Position numbers and translations under genes: made by a program
Shown: one piece after another, positions 11,301 through 20,330 of the stretch
Layout of the letters: the number at the start of each line of letters is the position of its first letter
Position numbering within the stretch: the stretch's first letter is position 1
The notes under the pieces: model-generated
The model's input: the letters and a program-made list of their open reading frames with translations, nothing else
What the model was told of the DNA's origin: nothing
Database searches by the model: none
Origin: Asparagopsis taxiformis
Lineage: Eukaryota > Rhodophyta > Florideophyceae > Bonnemaisoniales > Bonnemaisoniaceae
NCBI GenBank assembly: GCA_030407315.1
Contig: JALQPE010000317.1
Span: forward strand, 1-64,000
Length of the DNA: 64,000 nt
Reading direction: 5' to 3'

Positions 11301-12685
11301 ATTGAAGGGTTCACATCATATCCGGCGGCACACATATGTTTTGTTGCAGGTGTGCTTGAGGGAGGAGAAGAAAAATGTGCAGAGTAGTGATAGTAAATTG
11401 TAATTTGTCTTTATTGTCAGAAAGGGTGGACTCCCTATGGCTACTAGCTCTAGCCTTTCCACACGGCGTTCCATTTAATCGATTGGATGCCTGAGCGCGC
11501 GAGCGTCTGTGCCCATAGTCAGCACAACAACGCCTTATGCAGCACTGAAATTGTCCCGGAATAGCTTGGAATAGCTCTGGCGCGGTCTAGTTTGCATGAA
11601 TGGCACCATACTGTGCGGACTCGAGTTTTCGAAGGACAATCTGTCACTCGATCTGGCCGCCCTCAGCTTGCCTGCCGTGCGTAGTCCGGCGCCGGCGAGT
11701 CGAAGGCCACCGTGTCCTTAGACCCTTCACTAAGCTCTGCTTTTATCTACCCGAAGTTTTCATACTTCGTGCGACAGGCTGCCGATCGGCATGGTCGCTC
11801 TCAACATGCGCGCCGCAAGCCGGTGAGTATTAGACCAGCCTGTCCTATGACTCCCCCCCCCCATTCGGCCCTGCTTTTGCTCACCCAAACTTTTCATATT
11901 TGTAATTGAAATTCTTCCTTGTCGGTAGTAGTTGAAGCTTACATTAATTTTCCCCAACTGTTTGTAATTGAAAATGATATCATTTTGTCATGGTGTGAAT
12001 GTTTTGACCGTGTACCAATTCTAGTGTAGCCTCCTGTCACACTACCAAAAATGCTGCGGCCACCGAAGATGCGTATTCCCGGATAATCTAACGCTAATTT
12101 TTATTAACAAGTTGATGAACTTTGACAATTGTTGCGCAGTAGCTCGTCGAAACGACGACACGTGTCCCTTCCATTACCAATAGGATCTCTTCATCCCGCC
12201 TACCAGTTGGATGTACTGTACGACTCGACAGTAATGACCCCAGATTGTACCGAAACACGTTTCCATCGGATGTCGATTTTCAGCCTCTACCAGGTCGTGG
12301 TTGTTTGTGACTGACAATGAGAGCTTACGAGTTGGGGGCGTGAAGAACTGAATTGTGGAAGGACGTATGAGCGTCGAAAATTTAAAGATGTTGGAGGAGA
12401 TGCAATGGTAATATCAGTTTCGCAATGTACACAGCAGGGTTGGCGAAGCTGCTTCTCGACGTCTTGCAAGGAGTGGAACTCGAACAATTGGGTGGATTAG
12501 GTGGAATTGCGAAAAATGGCTGTGTAACGCTGAACAGATGACAGATGGTTCATTTTTCGACTACATCTTGTCAAATCGGCGCAGTGTCTGCATCCCATGG
12601 CCTGGCCTTCCATCCTTCAATATATTGTTCCTTTCGGCTGAAGCACCGCGCCGTTCGTCGCGGTGTGGGCGGCACACTTCTCGAA
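8383..12685. other. Long gene-poor stretch with diverged repeats
   Basis: No frame in these 4.3 kb has a convincing domain. It contains a stem-loop at 9485-9520, two copies of a 60-base block (9838-9896 and 10218-10277) and related blocks between and after them. It also has GGCGCCGGCGCC at 11263-11274 and a loosely duplicated pyrimidine-rich segment at 11732-11766 and 11868-11901. The picture is of decayed mobile or satellite-like DNA. Confidence 0.5.
9838..10277. repeat. Diverged direct repeats, possible decayed mobile element
   Basis: A block of about 60 bases at 9838-9896 recurs at 10218-10277. Both copies contain ACCAGGCA, an ACCTGAT core and an imperfect palindrome around CACCACCGGTGACGCGTGG. 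A second block recurs at about 10004-10035 and 10165-10196 (CCATGAGAC, then CGAGATTTAGGAGTA or CGAAATCTGGGAGTA). Its forward translation reads HETAKRDLGV and HETAQRNLGVSHSIASRW, which looks like part of a helix-turn-helix. The copies are separated by 381 and 161 bases respectively, so this is a rearranged set rather than a simple tandem array. A decayed transposase-bearing element is inference. Confidence 0.45.
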
Positions 12686-13639
12686 ATGGCAAACTCACGC
12701 AAGAGCGCGTCGTCGTTTATGCGACCGCAATACACGACCATGCTTGCAATGGTTCTCGTTCTGCTCGCATGTCTCCGCTATTATGACATCGGCCCATTGC
12801 AAAACGCTTATCGAACTGTCATGTGGAGCGATGCTTCAAGTGATTCAATGCATCAGCCTCGTTTTTGCGACGCAGAAGTCCTCGGACATGGAGAGACATG
12901 CGTTTTCGACATCGGTTTGAATACGGGCCAGGATACGCAGTATTATCTCAACACACCTTCGACGCGTGTAGTAGCCGTAGAGGCAAATCCGCATCTCGTA
13001 GCAGATGCTATGACCAGATTTGCGAATGAAGTTGAACAGAACCGATTGAAGATTCTTGGTGTCGGACTTGTGGGTAGTTCCGCTACCCTTGGCGCCTCCA
13101 ACGAATCTTCGCCAATGTTGGATTTTTACGTAAATACACAAAATGACCGCTTCAGCAGCTTTAGTCAACGGCTTGGATGTCGCTCACCTCAAAACAAGGT
13201 GCTTGAGGATGGTAATATGACATACTGCACCAAAATTCAAATTGGTACAAGGAGCTGTGATCAACTCGTTCGTGAATTTGGCACACCGATGTATATGAAG
13301 ATTGATATTGAGGGAATGGACCATGCGTGTTTGCGCAGTTTGACTAATCTATCGTTTGAACAAAGACCGAGATATGTGAGCAAAGAGGACTTGTCTGAAG
13401 ATGGTCTCAAATTGTTGGTTGCATTGGGATATACAAAGTTCAAGATAGTAAATCAGGCATCGTTACAGGGCGGATTGAAAGGAGACGACACTGGGCATAG
13501 TGGGCCATGGGGTAACAATGCTACAGATATATGGCTTGGTAGAGAATGGCATTCCGAACAAGACGTGATGGCCAGATTACCAGAGCTGATCAAGAGCAAG
13601 AGAGGGCAGGATTGGTACGACGTGCATGCAAGCCAATAA
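12686..13639 (+). CDS. FkbM-family methyltransferase, type II membrane protein
   Basis: The protein carries the FkbM methyltransferase fold: the SAM-binding motif FDIGLNTGQDT (about residues 74-84), the acidic strand VAVEANP (about 97-102) and the motif MKIDIEGMD (about 204-212). A hydrophobic segment at about 17-32 should act as a signal anchor, placing the enzyme in the Golgi or ER lumen. FkbM enzymes O-methylate small molecules or sugars; in a red alga, methylation of cell-wall galactans is a reasonable guess but not shown. The frame extends upstream to 12545, but the first 47 residues there look like leader, and the chosen ATG directly precedes the anchor. The product is 317 residues ending in TAA. 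Confidence 0.8.
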   Translation: MANSRKSASSFMRPQYTTMLAMVLVLLACLRYYDIGPLQNAYRTVMWSDASSDSMHQPRFCDAEVLGHGETCVFDIGLNTGQDTQYYLNTPSTRVVAVEANPHLVADAMTRFANEVEQNRLKILGVGLVGSSATLGASNESSPMLDFYVNTQNDRFSSFSQRLGCRSPQNKVLEDGNMTYCTKIQIGTRSCDQLVREFGTPMYMKIDIEGMDHACLRSLTNLSFEQRPRYVSKEDLSEDGLKLLVALGYTKFKIVNQASLQGGLKGDDTGHSGPWGNNATDIWLGREWHSEQDVMARLPELIKSKRGQDWYDVHASQ

Positions 13640-13845
13640 GTTGGAGTCGGCATTTGAGCCGATCCAGTAATCGCACGATGGCAGTGCAGATGCAGTGTCC
13701 ATCGTTGAGACAGAGTTTATAGTGAGCTCGGTAAATGTGCACGAAATTCCATGCGAGAAAGCAAATTGGATACATAGTCGAGATCCCAAAATCAATCGTC
13801 TTAAATTTTCCCTACACTACTCAACCAACCAACAGCATCTACACT

Positions 13846-15141
13846 TCAGTTCCCGGAAATAGCGATCGTCTTGCCCGTGACACTTTCGTATACTGAACGC
13901 ATCATCATGGCCATGATCACTTGGATGAGACCAGTGCCGTTCTTCGATCCCGGTGCAGTCGGATTCTTCAGCAATGCTTGCGTAATCTCACCAAAGAATT
14001 TGGTGCCTGCTCGCTGAATGTGTGTCTCCACGTATACCATTTCATCAAGCTTCTCAAAGCCACCGTCAACCTCAAAGACGGATACCTCCTTGTCGTAGTA
14101 TAGATCCGGCCCATAATGGAACTTGATGCCCGGGTAAGAGCATGTGAGCTTGCGTCCGCATGGAACCCAGTCAATGGTGGAGCCCTCATCATACAAGAAA
14201 ACTGGTTTGAAATGCGGATTGTTCTCGTCTTGAACAAGTCGTACACGCAACACCTTCTTGTCGTCATCGTCGGCAACCAATTGGGTGGGCAGAATCTCCA
14301 TAACACAATCGCAGTCCTGCTTCTGGGGATCGACAAACTGGGCAAAATCAGGCTTGCGACTCTCAATTGAAGCAAGAATGTTCTCCAGTGTGTGTCCGCG
14401 CTCGGCCATATCGCGTTGAATCTTCCAGGCAATCTTCACCTCATCGGCAAGGTCGAGGTAGACAGTGAAGTCGAGGTTCTCCTTCACGCGGGAATCGTAC
14501 ATCGGATGCAGACCCTCGATAACAATGAGATGGTTGGGTTCAATAAGCTCACACGGGTCGACCTCTCCAGTTTCATGGTTGTAAATGGGCTTCATGATCG
14601 ACTTGCCTTCACGCAGGGCGGCGACCTGGGAAGCCATGAGATCAAAGTTATTCGCGGCGCCATCGAGGGCAGTTACCTTTGCCTCACGACGGCCCATTCG
14701 GTCGTGGAGATGGTAGTCATCAAGGCAGATCACAGTGATGAAGTCACCGATTGGAGTGTGGGTCTTGGAAACCTCGGTACCGAAGATACCGGTAACGCGT
14801 CGCAGGAAGGTGGACTTACCACAGCCAGAGTCTGCAGCGACGCCAATAATTACAGGACGATCGATACCTTTCTTAGCCAGGACTGGGCTCTTTTCAGCGC
14901 TGATCTTCGCTTCAGCGTGATGGTGAGAGTTTTCAGCACCGGGGGCAGTGACCCATGCTGTTTCGGTGGAGACGCTAGCCCTTGTGACGTTGGTGGAGCG
15001 AACGATATGCGCTGAGCGGGAGGGAGCGACAAGGCTTGCGCCGTTGAATGGACGACGGGCAGTGATGGATTTACCAGAGATGAATGCGTTGGAAGAGACG
15101 GGCACGGCAGCACCGGGCACAAATGCGTAGAGAGGGGACAT
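13846..15141 (-). CDS. PRK: Phosphoribulokinase, chloroplast precursor
   Basis: Calvin-cycle enzyme that phosphorylates ribulose 5-phosphate with ATP to ribulose 1,5-bisphosphate in the plastid stroma. The 431-residue product begins with a Ser/Ala/Arg-rich transit peptide of roughly 50-90 residues. It then has the P-loop GVAADSGCGKST (100-111), the VICLDDYH segment and the conserved C-terminal half (CGRKLTCSYPGIKFHYGPD). Both redox cysteines equivalent to plant Cys16 and Cys55 are present (C107 and C139), and so is the C-terminal pair C328/C334. Thioredoxin control is therefore plausible. Only 31 residues separate C107 from C139, against 38 in land plants. Nuclear origin is supported by the transit peptide. 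The call is secure. Confidence 0.97.
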   Translation of the reverse strand: MSPLYAFVPGAAVPVSSNAFISGKSITARRPFNGASLVAPSRSAHIVRSTNVTRASVSTETAWVTAPGAENSHHHAEAKISAEKSPVLAKKGIDRPVIIGVAADSGCGKSTFLRRVTGIFGTEVSKTHTPIGDFITVICLDDYHLHDRMGRREAKVTALDGAANNFDLMASQVAALREGKSIMKPIYNHETGEVDPCELIEPNHLIVIEGLHPMYDSRVKENLDFTVYLDLADEVKIAWKIQRDMAERGHTLENILASIESRKPDFAQFVDPQKQDCDCVMEILPTQLVADDDDKKVLRVRLVQDENNPHFKPVFLYDEGSTIDWVPCGRKLTCSYPGIKFHYGPDLYYDKEVSVFEVDGGFEKLDEMVYVETHIQRAGTKFFGEITQALLKNPTAPGSKNGTGLIQVIMAMMMRSVYESVTGKTIAISGN

Positions 15142-15528
15142 GGTTTTTTGGCTGGGAATAACTGTTGAGGTAGGATGGCGATGGCGATGAAATGGGCGCG
15201 CGGTTAGGCTGGCTAATGTAGTGCGATGGATGGCTGTGAGGTTGTATGGATTGGTGATGATCTGGGAGGTATTTCATGGAACAAAGTTGCTGGATCCCAA
15301 CGCGCAATGAGTCTCTGGTCAGGAACAGTCCACCTGCCAACCAGTCGTGGCCACACATGCACTGGCCCGATGTATTGTTTCAATTTTAGAAAAATGTCAC
15401 TCAGCTATGACCAATCATTGCGCCTACTCAATTTTTTCAACAAATTGTACTGAATCAATGTGTCGGTTGCCAAGAAATCTGCCCTCTTCCTGCGTAATCC
15501 AATTTGACGAGCAAATCCTCTCGACCGC
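15142..15528. promoter_or_regulatory. Upstream region of phosphoribulokinase
   Basis: The spacer between the PRK start and the 3' end of the next minus-strand gene. It should carry the PRK promoter and the GTPase-like gene's 3' end. No TATA box or clear motif was seen, and no gene. Confidence 0.35.
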
Positions 15529-16356
15529 CTACGTACTTGATTTGCCAGCCCATACAAGTGCTACCCCACTACACAATACAATTGCTGCCACCTTAATCAA
15601 GAAGCGCCAATTCTCCTCCCGTTTCCTCTCCAACTCCACCCGCACAATTGCACGCTCATGCAGTGCGGGCAAAAGCTTAAGTGATGCATCCAGCAAATCT
15701 TCGTACCCGAACGGCAGCCTCCCATTGCTCATAGGCACCGCCCCGCTTCCCTCCTCTGCACTTTCATGTTTGCCCGTCGACATCTTCGTCCCAGAACGCA
15801 CAGCAGAATGCCGTGTGCTGTAGCCCTGCGAACTAGTCGTCGGCGACCACATTGCATGTGATAGTGACGGATCTCCGCACACAACCACCTCAATGTTCGG
15901 AAAGTCCTCCCGAATCGCTGTACACATGTTGTCTACCTCCGACCGGCCAGACTTGGGTTCCACACTCAACTGCCGCTGATCCGACTTGGCTACAACCACA
16001 ATCACTTCGCACACTTGGCTTAGCTGTTGCACAAATACACGATCCATTTCTTCCCATCGGTTGGACGGAAAGTACCACACTAGGTACACGTGAGCCAGCG
16101 GATCCGGCAGTTTCTGTGTGCCAGCAAGCAGTGTTTTTAGATGATTCAGTTGTCCGAGCACGTCGGAAGCTTGAATTGATGGATGCTCGTACAGACGGAG
16201 ATTGTGTGTCTGCGTTCGCATGGCATCGAGCTTTTCGAACACATGCGTCTTGCCTGTTGCGGATGTGCCCACCAGAGTGATGCGGAGGCCGCGTGCTGCG
16301 TACTCGGCCTGGGTCGGCATGCGGACGGGTTTCATTGCTGCTGAATGGAGTGGCAT
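15529..16356 (-). CDS. GTPase-like P-loop protein with C-terminal membrane anchor
   Basis: A 275-residue protein with a Walker A motif GTSATGKT (residues 30-37) and a probable base-recognition motif AKSD (123-126) in place of NKxD. No clear DxxG motif is visible. A single hydrophobic segment near the C-terminus (about 250-270) followed by a few polar residues makes it look tail-anchored. The segment VYLVWYFPSNRWEEMD to VVAKSDQRQL aligns well with the divergent neighbour at 17171 (HVAWYVPRDRWEQSD to VITKCDLRQQI), so the two are paralogues. Which membrane it sits on and what it regulates cannot be read here. An SRP-receptor-beta-like reading was considered but is not supported beyond size and topology. 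Confidence 0.65.
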   Translation of the reverse strand: MPLHSAAMKPVRMPTQAEYAARGLRITLVGTSATGKTHVFEKLDAMRTQTHNLRLYEHPSIQASDVLGQLNHLKTLLAGTQKLPDPLAHVYLVWYFPSNRWEEMDRVFVQQLSQVCEVIVVVAKSDQRQLSVEPKSGRSEVDNMCTAIREDFPNIEVVVCGDPSLSHAMWSPTTSSQGYSTRHSAVRSGTKMSTGKHESAEEGSGAVPMSNGRLPFGYEDLLDASLKLLPALHERAIVRVELERKREENWRFLIKVAAIVLCSGVALVWAGKSST

Positions 16357-17170
16357 TTCGTAGCGTGGACGAGGTCGAGGGATAGCGCTTGGAGGACAGT
16401 CCTCTTATACAGCGTGTAGCCATGCGAGATGAAGGATCACATGTTGGGGATGCTGCGATAGGCGGGCTATAAGGTTGTATTGTTGTACGGTAGTTTAAGA
16501 ATCAAAATCGTTAAAAGCATGTGTCCAGCCATGTACGAGAATATATTTTCAATATATACCACGGCGTCTTTCTCAACTGGCAGTTGAGTGGACAACTGCG
16601 TGCCGCGCCGTGGCTTGCTGGGCACGGCAAACTAACCAGTTACCATTCAGTGCCGCACGGAGTTGTAACTGTACTGTTGGACTTGACAAATGGTCAAGTA
16701 CGAAGCTACTCAAACACTACCACTACGCTGAACGAGCCTATATCGTATTGTTGTCAACAGCAGTCTTGGAGTAGATTTAGCTGCACCCGCTGAGACATTG
16801 GCTTTGACATGTATCATCGCCAACAACGCCGCGGAAATCCTGAGCGTATAGCTAACATATTCTGGAAAAACCCATTCACTGTTACAGTTGCGCGATATTT
16901 GGTGGCCGATACAAACTAAAGTGATGATACATACCTTGCTCCAAGTTCAAACAAATTAATTCATCTGTAAATTTAGCTTCCCAGCTTTAGTTTTCACCGA
17001 CGTTGATGAGATGCACCTCACAAATAGTACACGGGTACGTATTGTTGTACTGCCATTCCTTTTTCTCTCGATATATAAAGTCTAGAGGACATTCGGCATT
17101 GAAAGAATAGATCAACACATGAACTTTCAAAATCGAACTCACCTTTGCTCCCCCATCTACCGTTGCTGAT
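16357..17170. promoter_or_regulatory. Divergent promoter region between two GTPase-like paralogues
   Basis: 814 bases between the starts of two oppositely oriented paralogues. There is a small inverted repeat GCCGTG/CACGGC near 16600-16630 and AT-rich runs at 16530-16560 and 16950-17100. No gene is supported inside it. Confidence 0.35.
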
Positions 17171-18592
17171 ATGAGTTCAAGCGCTCCCAAAGCCAGTGGT
17201 GCTTACGGCCAAAATGAACGAGAGCAAGCGACTCGCAAGGAAATTGTGAAGAAAATGAGAGAAAGAATGCTGAAAGAGTTCTCCGAGCGGAGAACGAAAC
17301 GAATAAGTTCTCCCCACGCATCTTGCTTCTTGGTCCCACAGGTGTTGGAAAAAAGCAGCCTCGTAAACACTGTTTTCGGTCTTGGAGAGACTGAACAGGC
17401 TCAAGTTCGAGCAGGCGGAGCTCCCTGTACTCAAGATCTATGTGAGTACGGCCCATTTGAGAATATCCCCGTTTCTATCCTCGACTCCAAAGGGATAGAG
17501 ATGGTCTTTGGAGAAAAACAGAGAACGGAAATTGTGAAATATGTCAGGAAGCAAAACGACGATATCGAACCACGGAACCACATTCACGTAGCGTGGTATG
17601 TACCGAGAGATCGTTGGGAGCAGTCTGATATAGAATTCATTAAGCAACTTAGAGGAATTGACCTGGACGTCGTCATTGTGATCACCAAATGTGATCTGAG
17701 GCAGCAGATTGACAAGAATACTGGTATGACAGCCCTTGAACTTACGAAGAGAGAAATTCGAAAGTCGTTTAAATCAGTGCCTATTGTGGAATGCGCTACT
17801 CCTCCAGAAGATTCGCCTCATCACAATGTTCCTAAACATTGCAGTCGTGGACCAGAAAATTGTGACGGTGAAGTCCTGACTAGTATGAAAACTGGAAAAT
17901 GGAGCTGCAACGGTTGTGGAGAGAGGGGTCGAGGTAAAGTTGGGCCATGGGGCTATGTTGAGCTTGTTAATTGCACTATAGAAGCAATTCCAGAAATATT
18001 CAGGAGTGCATTTCGAAAGGCCCAAGTCGTTGATATGAAGAAGAAGAATGCAGAGGCGACAGGAATAATTGCAGCCCACACGTTGGTTGCAATGGGCGTG
18101 GGTGCTTTACCCATCCCGTTTCCAGATCTCCCCTTATTGCTCGGAATTGAGGCCTCGCTAGGTGCAATGCTGTTTTACATTTATGATATAGACCCCAGTC
18201 TAGTAACTGCAGAGGATTGGATGAAACTGAATGCTTCTATCATTGGGGTTGCAGGTACTCTTGGATCAGGGTTTGCGAAATATTTGAAGTCTACGGTACT
18301 GTTTGCTCCGGTTGGAGCAGCAGTAGATGCAACAGTTGCAGGAGGGATAGTTGCAACGCTAGGAGTTGCTATTGCGACTGTAGGCGCAAGTCTACCACCT
18401 CGCGGCAGCTCGTCGCTGTCTAAGGAAGAAATGACGAAAAGAATGGAGGATGAGACGGGTCGTATCAATGTATGGAACCTAGTAGAAATGGCGTATACGT
18501 CGGTAACATCCAGTGGTTCACTTTCTGATGGGTTTGCAGAAAGACTGCAGAACGTTATTGATACGAATTCAAGTGGAGGAAATCGTAATTGA
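17171..18592 (+). CDS. GTPase-like protein with DUF697-type membrane domain; P-loop read out of frame
   Basis: The 473-residue frame has a basic helical N-terminus, a GTPase-like core with DSKG (105-108, G3) and TKCD (172-175, G4), and a C-terminal hydrophobic domain. That domain (about 285-400, motif GALPIPFPDLPLL) resembles DUF697 of bacterial and eukaryotic Era-like GTPases. A Cys-rich insert (about C223, C229, C245, C248) could bind zinc. The expected P-loop is missing from this frame: residues 49-60 read HASCFLVPQVLE. The neighbouring frame over the same bases reads RILLLGPTGVGK, and the original frame resumes after an A6 run at 17349-17354. Two compensating one-base shifts within about 50 bases would explain this. 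It may be an assembly artefact or a protein that has lost nucleotide binding. It is the paralogue of the gene at 15529. Confidence 0.7.
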   Translation: MSSSAPKASGAYGQNEREQATRKEIVKKMRERMLKEFSERRTKRISSPHASCFLVPQVLEKSSLVNTVFGLGETEQAQVRAGGAPCTQDLCEYGPFENIPVSILDSKGIEMVFGEKQRTEIVKYVRKQNDDIEPRNHIHVAWYVPRDRWEQSDIEFIKQLRGIDLDVVIVITKCDLRQQIDKNTGMTALELTKREIRKSFKSVPIVECATPPEDSPHHNVPKHCSRGPENCDGEVLTSMKTGKWSCNGCGERGRGKVGPWGYVELVNCTIEAIPEIFRSAFRKAQVVDMKKKNAEATGIIAAHTLVAMGVGALPIPFPDLPLLLGIEASLGAMLFYIYDIDPSLVTAEDWMKLNASIIGVAGTLGSGFAKYLKSTVLFAPVGAAVDATVAGGIVATLGVAIATVGASLPPRGSSSLSKEEMTKRMEDETGRINVWNLVEMAYTSVTSSGSLSDGFAERLQNVIDTNSSGGNRN

Positions 18593-18684
18593 GATAGAGT
18601 GGAACGATTGTAGTATATGATTGCGAAGTGCTGCGTAGATGAAACGTGTTGAAAATAAATTTGGAAACAAACAGCAATGTTGTA

Positions 18685-20073
18685 TCAACGTTCAGAGACC
18701 GTTCTCATTTGCAACGATTCATACGGGCCAAGCGTGGCGCTGATGCGGATATATGATGAATTAATCGTATCTACCGTCCTGTGTGCTTTTGAAATCTTCC
18801 TCGCGTACGTGTCCTTCTCCGCGTACGCGTCTTCATCCAGGTCTATGTCGGACAAATCCAGGTTCAGGTATGCCACCGATGCACAGTCTCGCTTTTCACC
18901 AGAAACCCTGCAAACAACGTCACTTATTCGATCGTTAATTCCTGGATCTGCTAATTGGCGAGCGAGAAGTGCCAGAGCGAAGTTCACTTTCCACCATCGT
19001 TGCGGTAACACCGCTGTAGACGAAAATATAGTACCAATCCCGTTCAAGTTCTCTGCACCTACTGCTTTGTCCAATGTTGTGCGATGGTAAATCCATGAAT
19101 CCAGGTCCAGCAGCATGCGGTCGACAACTGCGACATCGTTGTTAGTTGCTTTGCGCGCAACCACATCCTTGTTTAGATACGATCCCTCTAAGTTCCATGC
19201 CGTTGCTACACGAATTTTGTCATGTTCAACATATTTATGCCTATGCATTTCACCGGCTCCGAATCGCGGAAGTCTCGAGAGCAACGAATGAACATTCCTC
19301 CATTTGCCTGATATGACCTTGTTGGCACTGTCATCTGCTCGAACAACGAACGAAGCTGTCTTGGATGTTTCGCGAAAATCTGAAAACCCAAATGGAACTG
19401 GAACTTCAGAACCTTCAATTTTCAAGCCACTATGTTGAGCAGGTGTAGCAATGGACAACGGTCGTATGACTGCACCCAGTGCGATAAGCTTTACGTCCAT
19501 ATCAGTTTCATTGGCGGCCCCGCTGTCGGGGCTGAGTTTGGGTTCATGACTCGTTGGGAAGAAACAGCCGTTAACAGATGCGTTGCGATACAGGATACCA
19601 AATCCTGTATCATCAAAGTACAGATTATCACTCGGTCGACCGAAAGTAAGAGGACTTTTTCCTTCAGCGATCACAAATGCGAATTTCGAAGCAGAATAGC
19701 GTTTGCGCATGTCTTCTAATATGCGAGACACGTCCGCATTGCGCATATCATACTGGTCCCATGGCGCTCGTTGCACCAAACTTGCTAGAGATGGTGCTAC
19801 AGAAATTTTGTATGAACCAATTTTCTGCACCTGGAGTTTGGGCTGTGGCGCTGCTGCATCACCGAAAGAATGAACAACAGTCTGTGGTGTGGAATAGGGG
19901 AAGGGACTTGAATAGTTATCAGAAAGCGTATCAGCAGCCAAGCGGATAGATGCAGCAGTTGCTCCATTGATTTCGAAGAGCGTAAAGTCTTGCTCATCCA
20001 TACCGTGCGGGTTAGGAATTGCGAAAACCATCAAAGGCCCATCTTTTGAATAGGCGTCGAAGCGGGAAGACAT
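18685..20073 (-). CDS. Unknown 462-residue protein
   Basis: A full-length open frame starting at an ATG about 15 bases downstream of a TATATATA tract and ending 93 bases from the convergent GTPase-like gene. The composition is that of a globular, mostly soluble protein with even hydrophobic spacing, no signal peptide and no membrane segment. Internal landmarks include LTFGRPSDNLYFDDTGFG and LLDLDSWIYHRTTLDKAVG. I recognise no family. It is long and compositionally normal, so it is very likely real. Confidence 0.7.
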   Translation of the reverse strand: MSSRFDAYSKDGPLMVFAIPNPHGMDEQDFTLFEINGATAASIRLAADTLSDNYSSPFPYSTPQTVVHSFGDAAAPQPKLQVQKIGSYKISVAPSLASLVQRAPWDQYDMRNADVSRILEDMRKRYSASKFAFVIAEGKSPLTFGRPSDNLYFDDTGFGILYRNASVNGCFFPTSHEPKLSPDSGAANETDMDVKLIALGAVIRPLSIATPAQHSGLKIEGSEVPVPFGFSDFRETSKTASFVVRADDSANKVISGKWRNVHSLLSRLPRFGAGEMHRHKYVEHDKIRVATAWNLEGSYLNKDVVARKATNNDVAVVDRMLLDLDSWIYHRTTLDKAVGAENLNGIGTIFSSTAVLPQRWWKVNFALALLARQLADPGINDRISDVVCRVSGEKRDCASVAYLNLDLSDIDLDEDAYAEKDTYARKISKAHRTVDTINSSYIRISATLGPYESLQMRTVSER

Positions 20074-20330
20074 GGAGTTAATATATATCAGTTGCCATTG
20101 TTGGGGTTGACCGGGCGGCGTCGCAATCGGTGCGTTAATGAGCAGAGTTTGCTCTGCGCTGGAAAACGCGGGCGTTGAAGATGATACACATGGTTTGTTT
20201 GATGACGGGACGACTGAGGATAGGGTTATGGGCTGGTCTTATAAAGGTGTTGTCCTAGTCAGGCTACACGCGTACATTAGTTTGAATTTCAATTAAAATT
20301 CAAGGGTACTTGACATGCCTACGATGCAAA

